From assembly GCA_041398225.1 (NCBI GenBank), contig JAWKVD010000019.1:1-64000 (forward strand): a DNA stretch of 64,000 nt, in the 5' to 3' direction. Below, in pieces: positions 19,159 through 28,141 of this stretch (position 1 is its first letter; every line of letters begins with the position of its first letter). The notes under the pieces were generated by a model. It saw only the letters and a list, made by a program, of their open reading frames with translations, was not told the DNA's origin and made no database searches. Position numbers and translations under genes: made by a program. This stretch comes from JAWKVD01 sp041398225. GTDB taxonomy: Bacteria > Pseudomonadota > Alphaproteobacteria > Caulobacterales > Hyphomonadaceae.

Positions 19159-19617
19159 ATGTTTCTCTCCTCGTTCGAGGGTGGCGTGGACGCCAAGAGG
19201 CGGGTCTCTGTACCTGCGTCTTTCAGGAAGGCATTGGGAGGCGAAGACAGCGTGATCCTCTGGCCGTCCATCGACAGGCCGTGTCTGGAAGGCGGCGGGG
19301 CCGCCCTGCTCGCGGGGTATCACCGGGCGATCCGTCGTCTGCGTCCCGGAGATCGTCACCAGTACGCGCTGTACAGCCAGATCTTCTCGCTCGCGCAGGC
19401 TTATCGCTTCGACGACGGCGGACGCATCGTCCTTGAAGACGCGCACATGAAGCATGCGGGGCTGTCCGATCGCGCGAAATTCGTCGGCCTTGGCGACAGT
19501 TTCGAGCTCTGGGACCCGGCCGCGCACGCGCAGATGGCCGACGGCCTGCGCGATCTGGCGCGCGAGGGCCTGATGAAGCTCGATCCGTTCGGCGAAGACG
19601 GGGAGGGAGGCGCATGA
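19159..19617 (+). CDS. mraZ: Transcriptional regulator MraZ
   Basis: 152 aa with two AbrB-like half-domains: MFLSSFEGGVDAKRRVSVPASFRK at the N-terminus (about 1-60) and FDDGGRIVLEDAHMKHAGLSDRAKFVGLGD (about 85-115). The protein forms a ring and binds repeats upstream of its own gene to control the division cluster. It is the first gene of the dcw cluster and overlaps rsmH by 4 nt. The GGG/CCC repeats ahead of it fit autoregulation. Confidence 0.95.
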   Translation: MFLSSFEGGVDAKRRVSVPASFRKALGGEDSVILWPSIDRPCLEGGGAALLAGYHRAIRRLRPGDRHQYALYSQIFSLAQAYRFDDGGRIVLEDAHMKHAGLSDRAKFVGLGDSFELWDPAAHAQMADGLRDLAREGLMKLDPFGEDGEGGA

Positions 19618-20645
19618 GCGAAGCTTCCGACTCCCGGCCCGGCGGTCATGTTCCGGTCCTGCTGCATCCGGTGATGGAGGCGGTCTCGCCCGTCGACGGC
19701 GCCTGGATCGTCGACGGCACCTATGGCGGCGGCGGATACGCGCGCGCGGCGCTGGCGATCGCCGATTGCCGGATCATCGCCGTCGACCGCGATCCCGACG
19801 CCATGGCGCGCGCCTGGGCGCACGCGGGGGTCGACGACCGTTTGAAACCCGCGGCGGGGCGGTTCAGCGAAATGGACGCCATCGTCGCCGCGCTTGGCGG
19901 CGCGCCGTCGGACCATCTGGTCGACGGGGTCATGCTCGATCTTGGCGTGTCCTCGTTCCAGATCGACCAGGGCGAACGCGGTTTCTCATTCATGCGGGAA
20001 GGCCCGCTCGACATGCGGATGGAGAAGCGGGGGCCGTCGGCCGCCGACGCCGTGAACCGCATGAGCGAAGCGGAGCTGACCGAGGTTTTCCGCCAGCTCG
20101 GCGAGGAGCCCGCCGCCCGTCGCTATGCGAAGGCCATCGTGCGCCAGCGCGCGCAGGTCCCGTTCACGACCACGCTGGAGCTGGCGCGCTGCATCGAGGA
20201 CGCCGCCGGCGGGCGCATGGGCCGTCGCACCCACCCGGCGACGCGCGTCTTCCAGGCGTTGCGGATGTTCGTCAACGACGAGCTTGGCGAACTGGCGCGG
20301 GCGCTGGTCGCGGCGGAGCGCGTCCTGCGCGCCGGCGGCCGTCTGGCGGTTGTCACCTTCCACTCGCTTGAAGACCGAATGGTCAAGGCGTTCCTGCGCG
20401 AGCGGTCGGGCGACGTGCCCGGCGTGTCGCGGCATCAGCCGGAACGTCATGCCGGCGCCGCGCCGACCTTCGACGTTCCCCAGCGCAAGGCGATCGAACC
20501 CTCCGACGAGGAGACCGCCGCCAATCCAAGATCCAGATCCGCGCGGCTGCGCTGGGCGATCCGTACCGCGGTTGCGGCGCGCCCGAACGTTCCGCCGATA
20601 CCGTCGGGCTTGCCCCGTCTCGCACAATTGGAGGTCGACGCATGA
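19614..20645 (+). CDS. rsmH: 16S rRNA (cytosine-1402-N4)-methyltransferase
   Basis: 343 aa. It methylates C1402 in the ribosomal P site using SAM. Family motifs are HVPVLLHPVMEAV, the SAM loop DGTYGGGGYARA, DRDPDAM, LDLGVSSFQIDQGERGFSF and RRTHPATRVFQALRMFVN. ATGA overlaps with both neighbours indicate translational coupling. The C-terminus ends in the usual NPRSRSARLR motif and a short tail. Confidence 0.96.
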   Translation: MSEASDSRPGGHVPVLLHPVMEAVSPVDGAWIVDGTYGGGGYARAALAIADCRIIAVDRDPDAMARAWAHAGVDDRLKPAAGRFSEMDAIVAALGGAPSDHLVDGVMLDLGVSSFQIDQGERGFSFMREGPLDMRMEKRGPSAADAVNRMSEAELTEVFRQLGEEPAARRYAKAIVRQRAQVPFTTTLELARCIEDAAGGRMGRRTHPATRVFQALRMFVNDELGELARALVAAERVLRAGGRLAVVTFHSLEDRMVKAFLRERSGDVPGVSRHQPERHAGAAPTFDVPQRKAIEPSDEETAANPRSRSARLRWAIRTAVAARPNVPPIPSGLPRLAQLEVDA

Positions 20646-20974
20646 TGAAGCAACTCGCAATTGTCGGCGTGCTCGTCGCGGGCGGTCTGGCGATCGGCGT
20701 CTATCGCGCCAAGCTCGGCGCGCAGGAGACCGAGGCGCGGATCGAGAAGATCGAAGGCGAGATCGCCAAGGCGAAGGACGACCTGCAGACGCTGCGCGCC
20801 GAAGAGGCCTATCTCTCGCGGCCCGAACGTCTCGGCCCGATCGCTCACGACAAGCTCGGTCTCGTTCCCGAAACGCCCGACCAGTATTCCGCGCCCGAAC
20901 AGCTTGCGGGCCGGCTCGGCGAGGGCCGCAGCTACGCGCCGGCCGCCTCCTCCGAGGGCGGGGGCGCGCGATGA
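20642..20974 (+). CDS. ftsL: Cell division protein FtsL
   Basis: 110 aa. One N-terminal transmembrane helix (LAIVGVLVAGGLAIGVYRAK) is followed by a periplasmic coiled coil (ETEARIEKIEGEIAKAKDDL) and a tail with RPERLGPIAHDKLGL, which fits alphaproteobacterial FtsL. It acts with FtsB and FtsQ to activate FtsW and FtsI. Sequence identity is low in this family; position between rsmH and ftsI, with 4-nt overlaps on both sides, supports the call. Confidence 0.88.
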   Translation: MMKQLAIVGVLVAGGLAIGVYRAKLGAQETEARIEKIEGEIAKAKDDLQTLRAEEAYLSRPERLGPIAHDKLGLVPETPDQYSAPEQLAGRLGEGRSYAPAASSEGGGAR

Positions 20975-22635
20975 CGGCGGGCGAGGCCCCGACCGGAGAC
21001 AGGCTCGGGCCCGCGCGCGCAAGGATCGTCGCCGGGGCGCTCGCGCTCGCCTTCATCCTGATCGTCGCGAAGGCCGCCTCGATCGCCCTGGCCGGGGGCG
21101 ACAAGGTCGCTTCGGCCGGCGAGGCGGTGCAGAGCGTGCGTCGCGCCGACATCGTCGATCGCAATGGCGACCTGCTCGCCACGGCGCTGACGGCCTGGTC
21201 GCTGTCCGCCGATCCGCGCGCGATCTGGGATGCGCGCGAAGTGGCCGAGGCGCTGGGCGGGGTTCTGCCGGAGGTCGATGTCGAGGCGCTGACGACGCGC
21301 CTGTCCGATCGCGACCGGCGTTTCGTGTGGGTGCAGCGCGGGCTGACGCCGCGCCAGAAGGAAGCGGTTCTCGATCTCGGGCTTGAAGGCCTCCGCTTCG
21401 AGGAAGAGCGCCGCCGGGTCTATCCGGCCGGCCGCCTCGCGGGTCACCTGCTGGGTTTCGTCAACATCGACGGCAAGGGCCTTGAGGGCGTCGAGTATGC
21501 GTTCGAGGACCGGCTGAAGACGGGCGGCGAACCGCTGAAGCTCACCATAGACGCCGGGGTGCAATTTGCGCTCGAAGCGGAGCTGGAGCGCGCCGCCGGC
21601 GAATTCGACATGCTCGGCGCCGCCGGCGTGGTGGTCGACGCGCGGACCGGCGCCGTTCGCGCCATCGCGTCCTGGCCGTTCATCGATCCCAACAAGCCGA
21701 CCGGGGCGACCGAAACCGAGCGCGTCAATCGCGCCATGAAGTCGGTGTTCGAACTCGGGTCGGTCTACAAGCCGCTGACGGTGGCCGCGGCCCTCGAGGA
21801 CGGCAAGCTGTCGCTCGACGAAACGTTCGACGTTTCGAAGCCGTTGCCCGTCGGAAACGCCTTCGTGCGCGATCTCCACCCGATCGAGAACGCCGAGGCG
21901 GCGACGCCGGCGGATATTCTCGCGCACTCGTCGAATGTCGGCGCGGCGATGATCGGAGCGCGCCTCGGCGCCGACGGCGAACGCGCGTTTCTGGAGGCGG
22001 TCGGCCTCACCGCGCGCCCGGCGTTCGAGGGGCCGTCGGCCTCCGCGCCGCTGCTGCCCGCGAAATGGACCGACCTCACGGTCGCGACCGTCAGCTATGG
22101 CCACGGCATCGCGGTTACGCCGCTCGCCTTCGCGATGAGCTATGTCCCGTTCGCCAATGGCGGCGACTATCTCCCGCCCGCCATTCTGGAGCCGGTCGAG
22201 ACCTCCAGGATCGAACGCCGCCGCGTGATGTCGCGCGAAACCGCGAGCGCCATGATCTCGCTCCTGCGCGGAGTCGTCACGCGCGGAACCGGAACCAACG
22301 CCGATGCGCCCGGATACGAGGTTGCGGGAAAGACAGGTACGGCCGAAAAGCCCGGCCCGGACGGGTACGACGCCAATCGCAACGTCACCTCGTTTGCGGC
22401 GATTTTCCCGGCTTCCCGCCCAGAATTCGTCGTCTTGATCGTTTTGGATGAGGCCCAACCCAAGTCGGGAGACCCTCGGACCGCCGCTTACACCTCGGCC
22501 GCGATCGCTGGCAGGTTCATCACCCGCGCAGCGCCGTTGCTGGACGTGAAGCCGGTCCTGGCGTCGCTGAATGCGCCGCCGGCCCTCCCGGTTCGCGCGC
22601 AGCCGGAGAAGCCGGCAGAGAGGCCTGATCTGTGA
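20971..22635 (+). CDS. ftsI: Septal peptidoglycan transpeptidase (PBP3)
   Basis: 554 aa. An N-terminal membrane anchor (ARIVAGALALAFILIVAKAA) is followed by the PBP dimerisation domain (RRADIVDRNGDLLATAL, YPAGRLAGHLLGFV) and the transpeptidase domain with SVYK (catalytic Ser264), SSN (320-322) and KTGT (454-457). It cross-links septal peptidoglycan with FtsW as partner. The start ATG overlaps the ftsL stop (ATGA) and its end overlaps murE (GTGA). Confidence 0.96.
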   Translation: MTAGEAPTGDRLGPARARIVAGALALAFILIVAKAASIALAGGDKVASAGEAVQSVRRADIVDRNGDLLATALTAWSLSADPRAIWDAREVAEALGGVLPEVDVEALTTRLSDRDRRFVWVQRGLTPRQKEAVLDLGLEGLRFEEERRRVYPAGRLAGHLLGFVNIDGKGLEGVEYAFEDRLKTGGEPLKLTIDAGVQFALEAELERAAGEFDMLGAAGVVVDARTGAVRAIASWPFIDPNKPTGATETERVNRAMKSVFELGSVYKPLTVAAALEDGKLSLDETFDVSKPLPVGNAFVRDLHPIENAEAATPADILAHSSNVGAAMIGARLGADGERAFLEAVGLTARPAFEGPSASAPLLPAKWTDLTVATVSYGHGIAVTPLAFAMSYVPFANGGDYLPPAILEPVETSRIERRRVMSRETASAMISLLRGVVTRGTGTNADAPGYEVAGKTGTAEKPGPDGYDANRNVTSFAAIFPASRPEFVVLIVLDEAQPKSGDPRTAAYTSAAIAGRFITRAAPLLDVKPVLASLNAPPALPVRAQPEKPAERPDL

Positions 22636-24089
22636 TCCTTTCCGACATTCTACCCGATGCTCCCGCTCTCAATATCGAGGGACTGACCGCAGACAGCCGC
22701 AAGGTTCAGCCTGGCTATCTGTTCGCGGCTCTGCAGGGCGTCGCGTCGGATGGTCGCGACTATATCGAGGACGCCATCCGGGCCGGCGCCGTCGTCATTC
22801 TCACCGACACGCGCCCCGGCGAATGGTCGGTTCCGGCGGTGAAGGTCGACAATCCGCGGCTGGCGCTCGCGCACGCGGCGGCGCGGCTTCTGCCGGCGCA
22901 GCCCGCCACCGTCGCGGCGGTAACCGGCACCAACGGCAAAAGCTCCACCGTCGATTTCCTGCGCCAGATCTGGACGCATCTTGGACGCAAGGCGGCGTCG
23001 ATGGGCACGCTCGGCGCCATCGGTCCCGCCGGCTGGACCGGCCGCATGGATCTCGGCCACACCACGCCCGATCCGGTCGCCGTGCACGAAACGCTTCAGG
23101 CGCTCGCCGGGCAGGGCGTCACGCATGTCGCCATGGAGGCGTCGTCTCACGGTCTCGCCCAGCACAGGCTCGACGGCGTGAAGCTGTCGGCCGGCGCGTT
23201 CACCAATCTCACCCAGGACCATCTCGACTATCATCCGGACTTCGACGATTACCGCTCCGCCAAGCTGCGGCTGTTCAGCGAGCTGTTGCCGAAGGGCGCG
23301 CCCGCGGTGATCTGCGCCGACAGTCCGGAACGCGAGACCTTCGAGAAGGCGGCTGTCGCGGCGGGATTGCGTCCGTTCACCTTCGGCTGGAAGGGCGATC
23401 ATCTCTGGATCGACGAGATCACGCCGCGTTCGACCGGACAGGATGTCGTCGTGCAGTGGGAGGTCGCGCCGGGCAACGATGCGGAACGCCTCGTGAAGCT
23501 CCCCCTGATCGGCGAATTCCAGGCGCTCAACGCGCTGACCGCGGCGGCGCTGGCGATCTCGCTCGGCGAGGATGCGGAGCAGGTCTTCGAGGCGCTTGAA
23601 GGGCTGATCGGCGTGCCGGGCCGGCTGGAGCTGGTCGGCCAGTCCTCGGGCAAGGCGCCCGTATTCGTCGACTATGCGCACACGCCCGACGGTCTCGACA
23701 CGCTGCTGCGCGCGGCGCGTCCGCACGTGCGCGGGCGGATCATCCTCGTCTTCGGGTGCGGCGGCGATCGCGATCGCGCCAAACGTCCGCTGATGGGCGA
23801 CGTCGCGCGCCGCTTCGCCGACGAAGTGATCGTGACCGACGACAATCCCCGCACCGAGAAGGCCGCCGACATTCGCGCCGCCGTGCGCAAGGGGTGCCCG
23901 GACGCCAGCGAGATCGGCGATCGCGCCGAGGCGATCCGCGAAGGCGTCAAGCGCCTCAAGGCGGGCGACGCGCTGCTGATCGCCGGCAAGGGTCACGAGA
24001 CCGGACAGATTGTCGGGACGACGGTGATCCCCTTCTCCGACGCCGAGGTTGCGCGGCAAGCGCTCGCCGAACTCGGAGGGGCCGAATGA
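22632..24089 (+). CDS. murE: UDP-MurNAc-L-Ala-D-Glu:meso-diaminopimelate ligase
   Basis: 485 aa, cytoplasmic. The start is a GTG inside the ftsI stop (GTGA). The ATP-binding loop VTGTNGKSST lies at residues 97-106. The Mur ligase central motifs EASSHGLAQHRLDG and NLTQDHLDYH are intact, and DNPR in VTDDNPRTE (about 404-407) is the signature for meso-DAP rather than lysine addition. So the cell wall is of the DAP type. Confidence 0.97.
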   Translation: MILSDILPDAPALNIEGLTADSRKVQPGYLFAALQGVASDGRDYIEDAIRAGAVVILTDTRPGEWSVPAVKVDNPRLALAHAAARLLPAQPATVAAVTGTNGKSSTVDFLRQIWTHLGRKAASMGTLGAIGPAGWTGRMDLGHTTPDPVAVHETLQALAGQGVTHVAMEASSHGLAQHRLDGVKLSAGAFTNLTQDHLDYHPDFDDYRSAKLRLFSELLPKGAPAVICADSPERETFEKAAVAAGLRPFTFGWKGDHLWIDEITPRSTGQDVVVQWEVAPGNDAERLVKLPLIGEFQALNALTAAALAISLGEDAEQVFEALEGLIGVPGRLELVGQSSGKAPVFVDYAHTPDGLDTLLRAARPHVRGRIILVFGCGGDRDRAKRPLMGDVARRFADEVIVTDDNPRTEKAADIRAAVRKGCPDASEIGDRAEAIREGVKRLKAGDALLIAGKGHETGQIVGTTVIPFSDAEVARQALAELGGAE

Positions 24090-25513
24090 GCCAGCCCCTT
24101 TGGACCTCCGCCGACATGGCGGCCGCGACGGGCGGGCGGGCCACGTCCGTTTTCGACGTCACGGGCGTGTCGATCGATACGCGGACGCTGGCGAAGGGCG
24201 ATCTGTTCGTCGCGCTGAAGGATCAGCGTGACGGGCACGACTTCGTCGGCGCGGCGATGGAGGCGGGCGCCGCGGGTTGTCTGGTCTCCCATGATGTCGG
24301 CGCGCCGTCCGTCATCGTCGGCGACGTTCTCGACGGGCTTGAAAAACTCGGGCTGGCCGCGCGGGCGCGCACCGCCGCCGTCTGCACGGCGATCACCGGT
24401 TCGGTCGGCAAGACCAGCGTCAAGGAAATGCTGGCGCGGATCTTCCGCTCGGCCGGCCGCGCCCACTGGTCGGACAAATCGTTCAACAATCACTGGGGCG
24501 TGCCGCTGACGCTGGCGCGGATGCCGGCCGACACCGAACGCGCCGTGTTCGAGATCGGCATGAACACGCCGGGCGAGATCGCGCCGCGCTCGCGCATGGT
24601 GCGTCCGCACGTCGCCATGATCACGCGGGTGTCGCCGGCCCATCTGGAAGGGATGGGGCGGGTCGAGGCGGTCGCCGACGAGAAGTCCGATATCTTCGCC
24701 GGGCTGGAGCCGGGCGGCGCCATGATCCTGCCGGCGGACGACGCCTTCTTCGAGCGCATGAAGACCAACGCCCGCCATCTTCAGCCGCATGCCCGCATTC
24801 TGACCTTCGGGCGCGGCGCCGATTGCGACGCCGTCGTGGGCGATTACGCAACCGATGGAAGCGGCTGCACGATCTCGGTCGATTTGTCCGGCGAGCGCGT
24901 CACGGTCACCCTCAACGCCGTCGGGTCGCACTGGGCGACGAACGCCACGCTGGCGCTGCTCGCCGCGCGCGAGGCCGGCGTGAACGTGCAGGCCGCCGCC
25001 GAAGCGCTGTCGGGGTATGCGCCGCCTCCGGGGCGCGGCGTCGCCGAAACGCTGCATCTTCCCGGCGGCGGACAGGCGCTTCTGGTCGACGACGCCTACA
25101 ACGCCAACCCGGATTCGATGCGCGCGGCGATCGACGGTTTCGCCGCCCGGCCGGGCCGCAAACTGCTGGCGCTCGGCGAAATGCGCGAACTGGGCGCAAA
25201 CAGTGCACAACTTCATGCATCGCTCGCGGCGCCGATCGCCGCGCTTTCACCCGCCGGAGCGGTGCTTTCGGGCGCTGGAATGAAGCCGCTGGCGGACGAA
25301 CTTCTGAGTCGTCACAAGGGGTTGCGGGTCGAACTGGTCGACGGACCGGCGCAGGCTTCCACGGTTCTCATGAACTGGACGCAATCCGGCGACGCCATCT
25401 TGATCAAAGGCTCGAATGCATCCGGCATGGCGCGTGTTGGGGCTGCACTCCGGGATATGAGCCGGGCGGCCGAAGGCTCGCAGAACGCGCGCGGGGCGAC
25501 TGATGCTGTATGA
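24086..25513 (+). CDS. murF: UDP-MurNAc-tripeptide:D-Ala-D-Ala ligase
   Basis: 475 aa. It adds D-Ala-D-Ala to complete the cytoplasmic pentapeptide precursor. Motifs are GVSIDTRTLAKGDLFVAL in the N-terminal domain, the P-loop ITGSVGKTSVKEML, the EIGMNTPGEI segment, HLEGMG and DDAYNANPDSMRAAI in the C-terminal domain. The ATG overlaps the murE stop. It ends inside the first codons of mraY (11-nt overlap). Confidence 0.97.
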   Translation: MSQPLWTSADMAAATGGRATSVFDVTGVSIDTRTLAKGDLFVALKDQRDGHDFVGAAMEAGAAGCLVSHDVGAPSVIVGDVLDGLEKLGLAARARTAAVCTAITGSVGKTSVKEMLARIFRSAGRAHWSDKSFNNHWGVPLTLARMPADTERAVFEIGMNTPGEIAPRSRMVRPHVAMITRVSPAHLEGMGRVEAVADEKSDIFAGLEPGGAMILPADDAFFERMKTNARHLQPHARILTFGRGADCDAVVGDYATDGSGCTISVDLSGERVTVTLNAVGSHWATNATLALLAAREAGVNVQAAAEALSGYAPPPGRGVAETLHLPGGGQALLVDDAYNANPDSMRAAIDGFAARPGRKLLALGEMRELGANSAQLHASLAAPIAALSPAGAVLSGAGMKPLADELLSRHKGLRVELVDGPAQASTVLMNWTQSGDAILIKGSNASGMARVGAALRDMSRAAEGSQNARGATDAV

Positions 25514-26705
25514 GATTCTAACGCCGCTCGCGGAGCGATATTCGGCGTTCAACCTGTTCAACTACATCACGTTCCGCACCGGCGGAGCGGTGGTGACGGC
25601 GTTTCTCATCACCACGCTGCTCGGCGGCGGCATGATCGACTGGCTGCGCGCGCGCCAGGGCAAGGGCCAGCCGATCCGCGACCTGTCGCTTGAACAGCAG
25701 CTCTCGAAGAAGGGCACGCCCACCATGGGCGGGTTCCTGATCTGGATCGGCATGTTCACGGCCACGCTTTTGTGGGCCGATCTCAAGAACCCCTATATCT
25801 GGGTCGTGCTGGTGCTGACGGCCTGCTACGCGGCCATCGGCTTTCTGGACGACTACGCCAAGGTGACCAAGCAAAGCTCGGACGGCGTGTCCTCGGGCGT
25901 GCGTCTGGCGCTTGAGTTTCTGGTCGCGGGCGTCGCCTGCGCCTTCATCATGGGCCTTCACGGCGCGCACACGCCGCTGGGTTACGCCGAATGGGGGCCG
26001 CTCGACGGGCTGTCGCGCATGATCGCGGGGCTGGCTCCGGTCACCAGCGTGGCGCCCGATACGCAGGCGATGGCGGGCGGCGTCGCGGTTCCCTTCGTCA
26101 ACGACTATTTCCTGCCGCTTGGCGGCTTCTTCATCCTGTTCGGCATGATCGTGATCGTCGGTTGGGCCAACGCGGTGAACTTCACCGACGGTCTGGACGG
26201 GCTCGCCATCGTGCCCACCATTTTCGCCTCTTCGTCCTACGCCCTGATCGCCTACCTGACCGGCAACTTCGTCTTCGCCGAATATCTCGGCATCCAGTTC
26301 ACGCCGGGCGCGGGCGAGCTGTCCGTCCTGCTCGGCGCGCTGATCGGCGCCGGCATGGGATTCCTCTGGTACAACACCTATCCGGCGCGCGTGTTCATGG
26401 GCGACACCGGCTCGCTCGGCCTCGGCGGACTTCTGGGCGTCGTCGCGGTGGCGGTGAAGCACGAGTTCGCGCTTGTCGTGATCGGCGGGCTGTTCGTTCT
26501 GGAGCTTCTGTCGGTGGTCTTCCAGGTGAGCTGGTTCAAGATCACCAAGAAGCTCACCGGCGAGGGCAAGCGCATCTTCCTGATGGCGCCCCTGCATCAC
26601 CATTTCCAGAAGAAGGGCTGGCCGGAGACGCGCGTCACGGTCCGGTTCTGGATTCTGTCCGTCCTGTTCGCCCTTGCGGGCCTCGCAACTCTGAAGCTGA
26701 GGTGA
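25503..26705 (+). CDS. mraY: Phospho-MurNAc-pentapeptide transferase
   Basis: 400 aa polytopic membrane enzyme that makes lipid I. Family signatures are KKGTPTMGG, the DD pair in GFLDDYAKVTK, NFTDGLDGLA, the catalytic GDTGSLGLGG and MAPLHHHFQKKGW. It is longer than the common 360 aa; much of the excess lies around residues 155-205 (GLHGAHTPLGY to FVNDYF), in a loop between membrane helices. Start MLYEILTPLAE is the usual family start. Confidence 0.97.
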   Translation: MLYEILTPLAERYSAFNLFNYITFRTGGAVVTAFLITTLLGGGMIDWLRARQGKGQPIRDLSLEQQLSKKGTPTMGGFLIWIGMFTATLLWADLKNPYIWVVLVLTACYAAIGFLDDYAKVTKQSSDGVSSGVRLALEFLVAGVACAFIMGLHGAHTPLGYAEWGPLDGLSRMIAGLAPVTSVAPDTQAMAGGVAVPFVNDYFLPLGGFFILFGMIVIVGWANAVNFTDGLDGLAIVPTIFASSSYALIAYLTGNFVFAEYLGIQFTPGAGELSVLLGALIGAGMGFLWYNTYPARVFMGDTGSLGLGGLLGVVAVAVKHEFALVVIGGLFVLELLSVVFQVSWFKITKKLTGEGKRIFLMAPLHHHFQKKGWPETRVTVRFWILSVLFALAGLATLKLR

Positions 26706-26712
26706 GCCCGCA

Positions 26713-28131
26713 GTGATCCCCGTCCGCGCATATGAAGGCAAGGATGTCGCCGTCTACGGTCTCGGCCGTTCCGGCGTTGCGGCGGCGCGCGCGCTGCTGG
26801 CGGGCAAGGCGCGCGTGCACGCATGGGACGACAACGAAGCGGCGCGCGTGGCGGCGGCCGAAGCGGGCGTTCCGATCATCGACATCAACAAGCGCGACTG
26901 GCAGACCTTCTCGGCGCTGGTGCTGTCGCCGGGCATTCCCTTCCGCCACCCGGAGCCGCACCGCTTCGTGCGCATGGCGCAGATGGTCGGCGTGCCGGTC
27001 ATCGGCGACATGGAGCTGTTCGCCCGCGCCGTGGCCGAACTTCCGCCGCAGGAACGGCCGCGCATCGTCGGCGTCACGGGCACCAACGGAAAATCGACCA
27101 CCACGGCGCTGATCGGGCACATCCTGCGCCAGGCCGGCAAGGACGTTCGCGTCGGCGGCAATATCGGCGTCAGCGTCCTCGATCTCGAGAAGCTGCATGG
27201 CGGCGCGATCTATGTGCTGGAGCTGTCGTCCTATCAGCTCGAACTGGCCGAGACGCTGCATTGCGACGTCGCCGTGCTGCTCAACTTCGCGCCGGACCAT
27301 CTCGACCGCCATGGCGGGATGGACGGATATGTCGCCGCCAAGAAGCGCATCTTCCGCAATCAGGGTCCGAACGACTGGGCGGTGATCGGCGTCGACGACA
27401 CGCGCTCACAGATCCTGTGCACGCAACTCGCCTCCGACGCCGGACGGCGCGTCCTGCCGGTCTCCAGCGAATACGGGCTCGGCCGCGGCGTGTCGGTCCT
27501 CGACGGCTGGATCTGCGACTCGCTTTCGGGCCGCGCCTCCGATCCGGTCTATATGGGCGACGCCAAGGCGCTTCCGGGTCAGCACAACTATCAGAACGCG
27601 GCCGCCGCATGGGGCGCGTGCCGCGCGCTCGGCCTCGACGCGGCGGACATTCTCTCGGGTCTCAAATCCTTCCCTGGACTGGCGCACCGGCTGGAGGCCG
27701 TCGGCGAGATCGCGGGCGTCCGCTTCGTCAACGACAGCAAGGCGACCAACGCCCAGGCGGCCGAACAGGCCCTGCGCGCCTATCCCAACGCCTACTGGAT
27801 CGTCGGCGGGCGGCCCAAGCAGGAAGGCATCGACGGGCTCGAAAAGTATTTCCCGCAGGTGAAGAAGGCCTACCTGATCGGGGAGGCGACCGACAGTTTC
27901 GCCCAGGTTCTGGCCGGCAAGGCCCCGTTCGAGAAGAGCCGCACGCTCGATGTCGCGCTGGAGCAGGCCTTCGAGGACGCCCGGCAATCCGGAGACGCCT
28001 CGCCGGTCATTCTCTTTTCACCTGCCTGTGCAAGCTTCGACCAGTTCCGCGATTTCGAGCACAGGGGCAATGCGTTCCGAACGCAGGCCGCCATGCTGGC
28101 GCGGAAGCGCACGATGAAGGAAACCGCGTGA
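26713..28131 (+). CDS. murD: UDP-MurNAc-L-alanine:D-glutamate ligase
   Basis: 472 aa from a GTG at 26713. A Rossmann-like N-terminus (VAVYGLGRSGVAAARAL) is followed by the P-loop VTGTNGKSTTTALIG, VLELSSYQLE, NFAPDHLDRHGGMDGY, GLAHRLE and NDSKATNAQA, all standard MurD motifs. It adds D-Glu in the cytoplasm. It lies 7 nt after mraY and 10 nt before ftsW, so it is in the same operon. Confidence 0.97.
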   Translation: MIPVRAYEGKDVAVYGLGRSGVAAARALLAGKARVHAWDDNEAARVAAAEAGVPIIDINKRDWQTFSALVLSPGIPFRHPEPHRFVRMAQMVGVPVIGDMELFARAVAELPPQERPRIVGVTGTNGKSTTTALIGHILRQAGKDVRVGGNIGVSVLDLEKLHGGAIYVLELSSYQLELAETLHCDVAVLLNFAPDHLDRHGGMDGYVAAKKRIFRNQGPNDWAVIGVDDTRSQILCTQLASDAGRRVLPVSSEYGLGRGVSVLDGWICDSLSGRASDPVYMGDAKALPGQHNYQNAAAAWGACRALGLDAADILSGLKSFPGLAHRLEAVGEIAGVRFVNDSKATNAQAAEQALRAYPNAYWIVGGRPKQEGIDGLEKYFPQVKKAYLIGEATDSFAQVLAGKAPFEKSRTLDVALEQAFEDARQSGDASPVILFSPACASFDQFRDFEHRGNAFRTQAAMLARKRTMKETA

Positions 28132-28141
28132 GGCGTTAGCC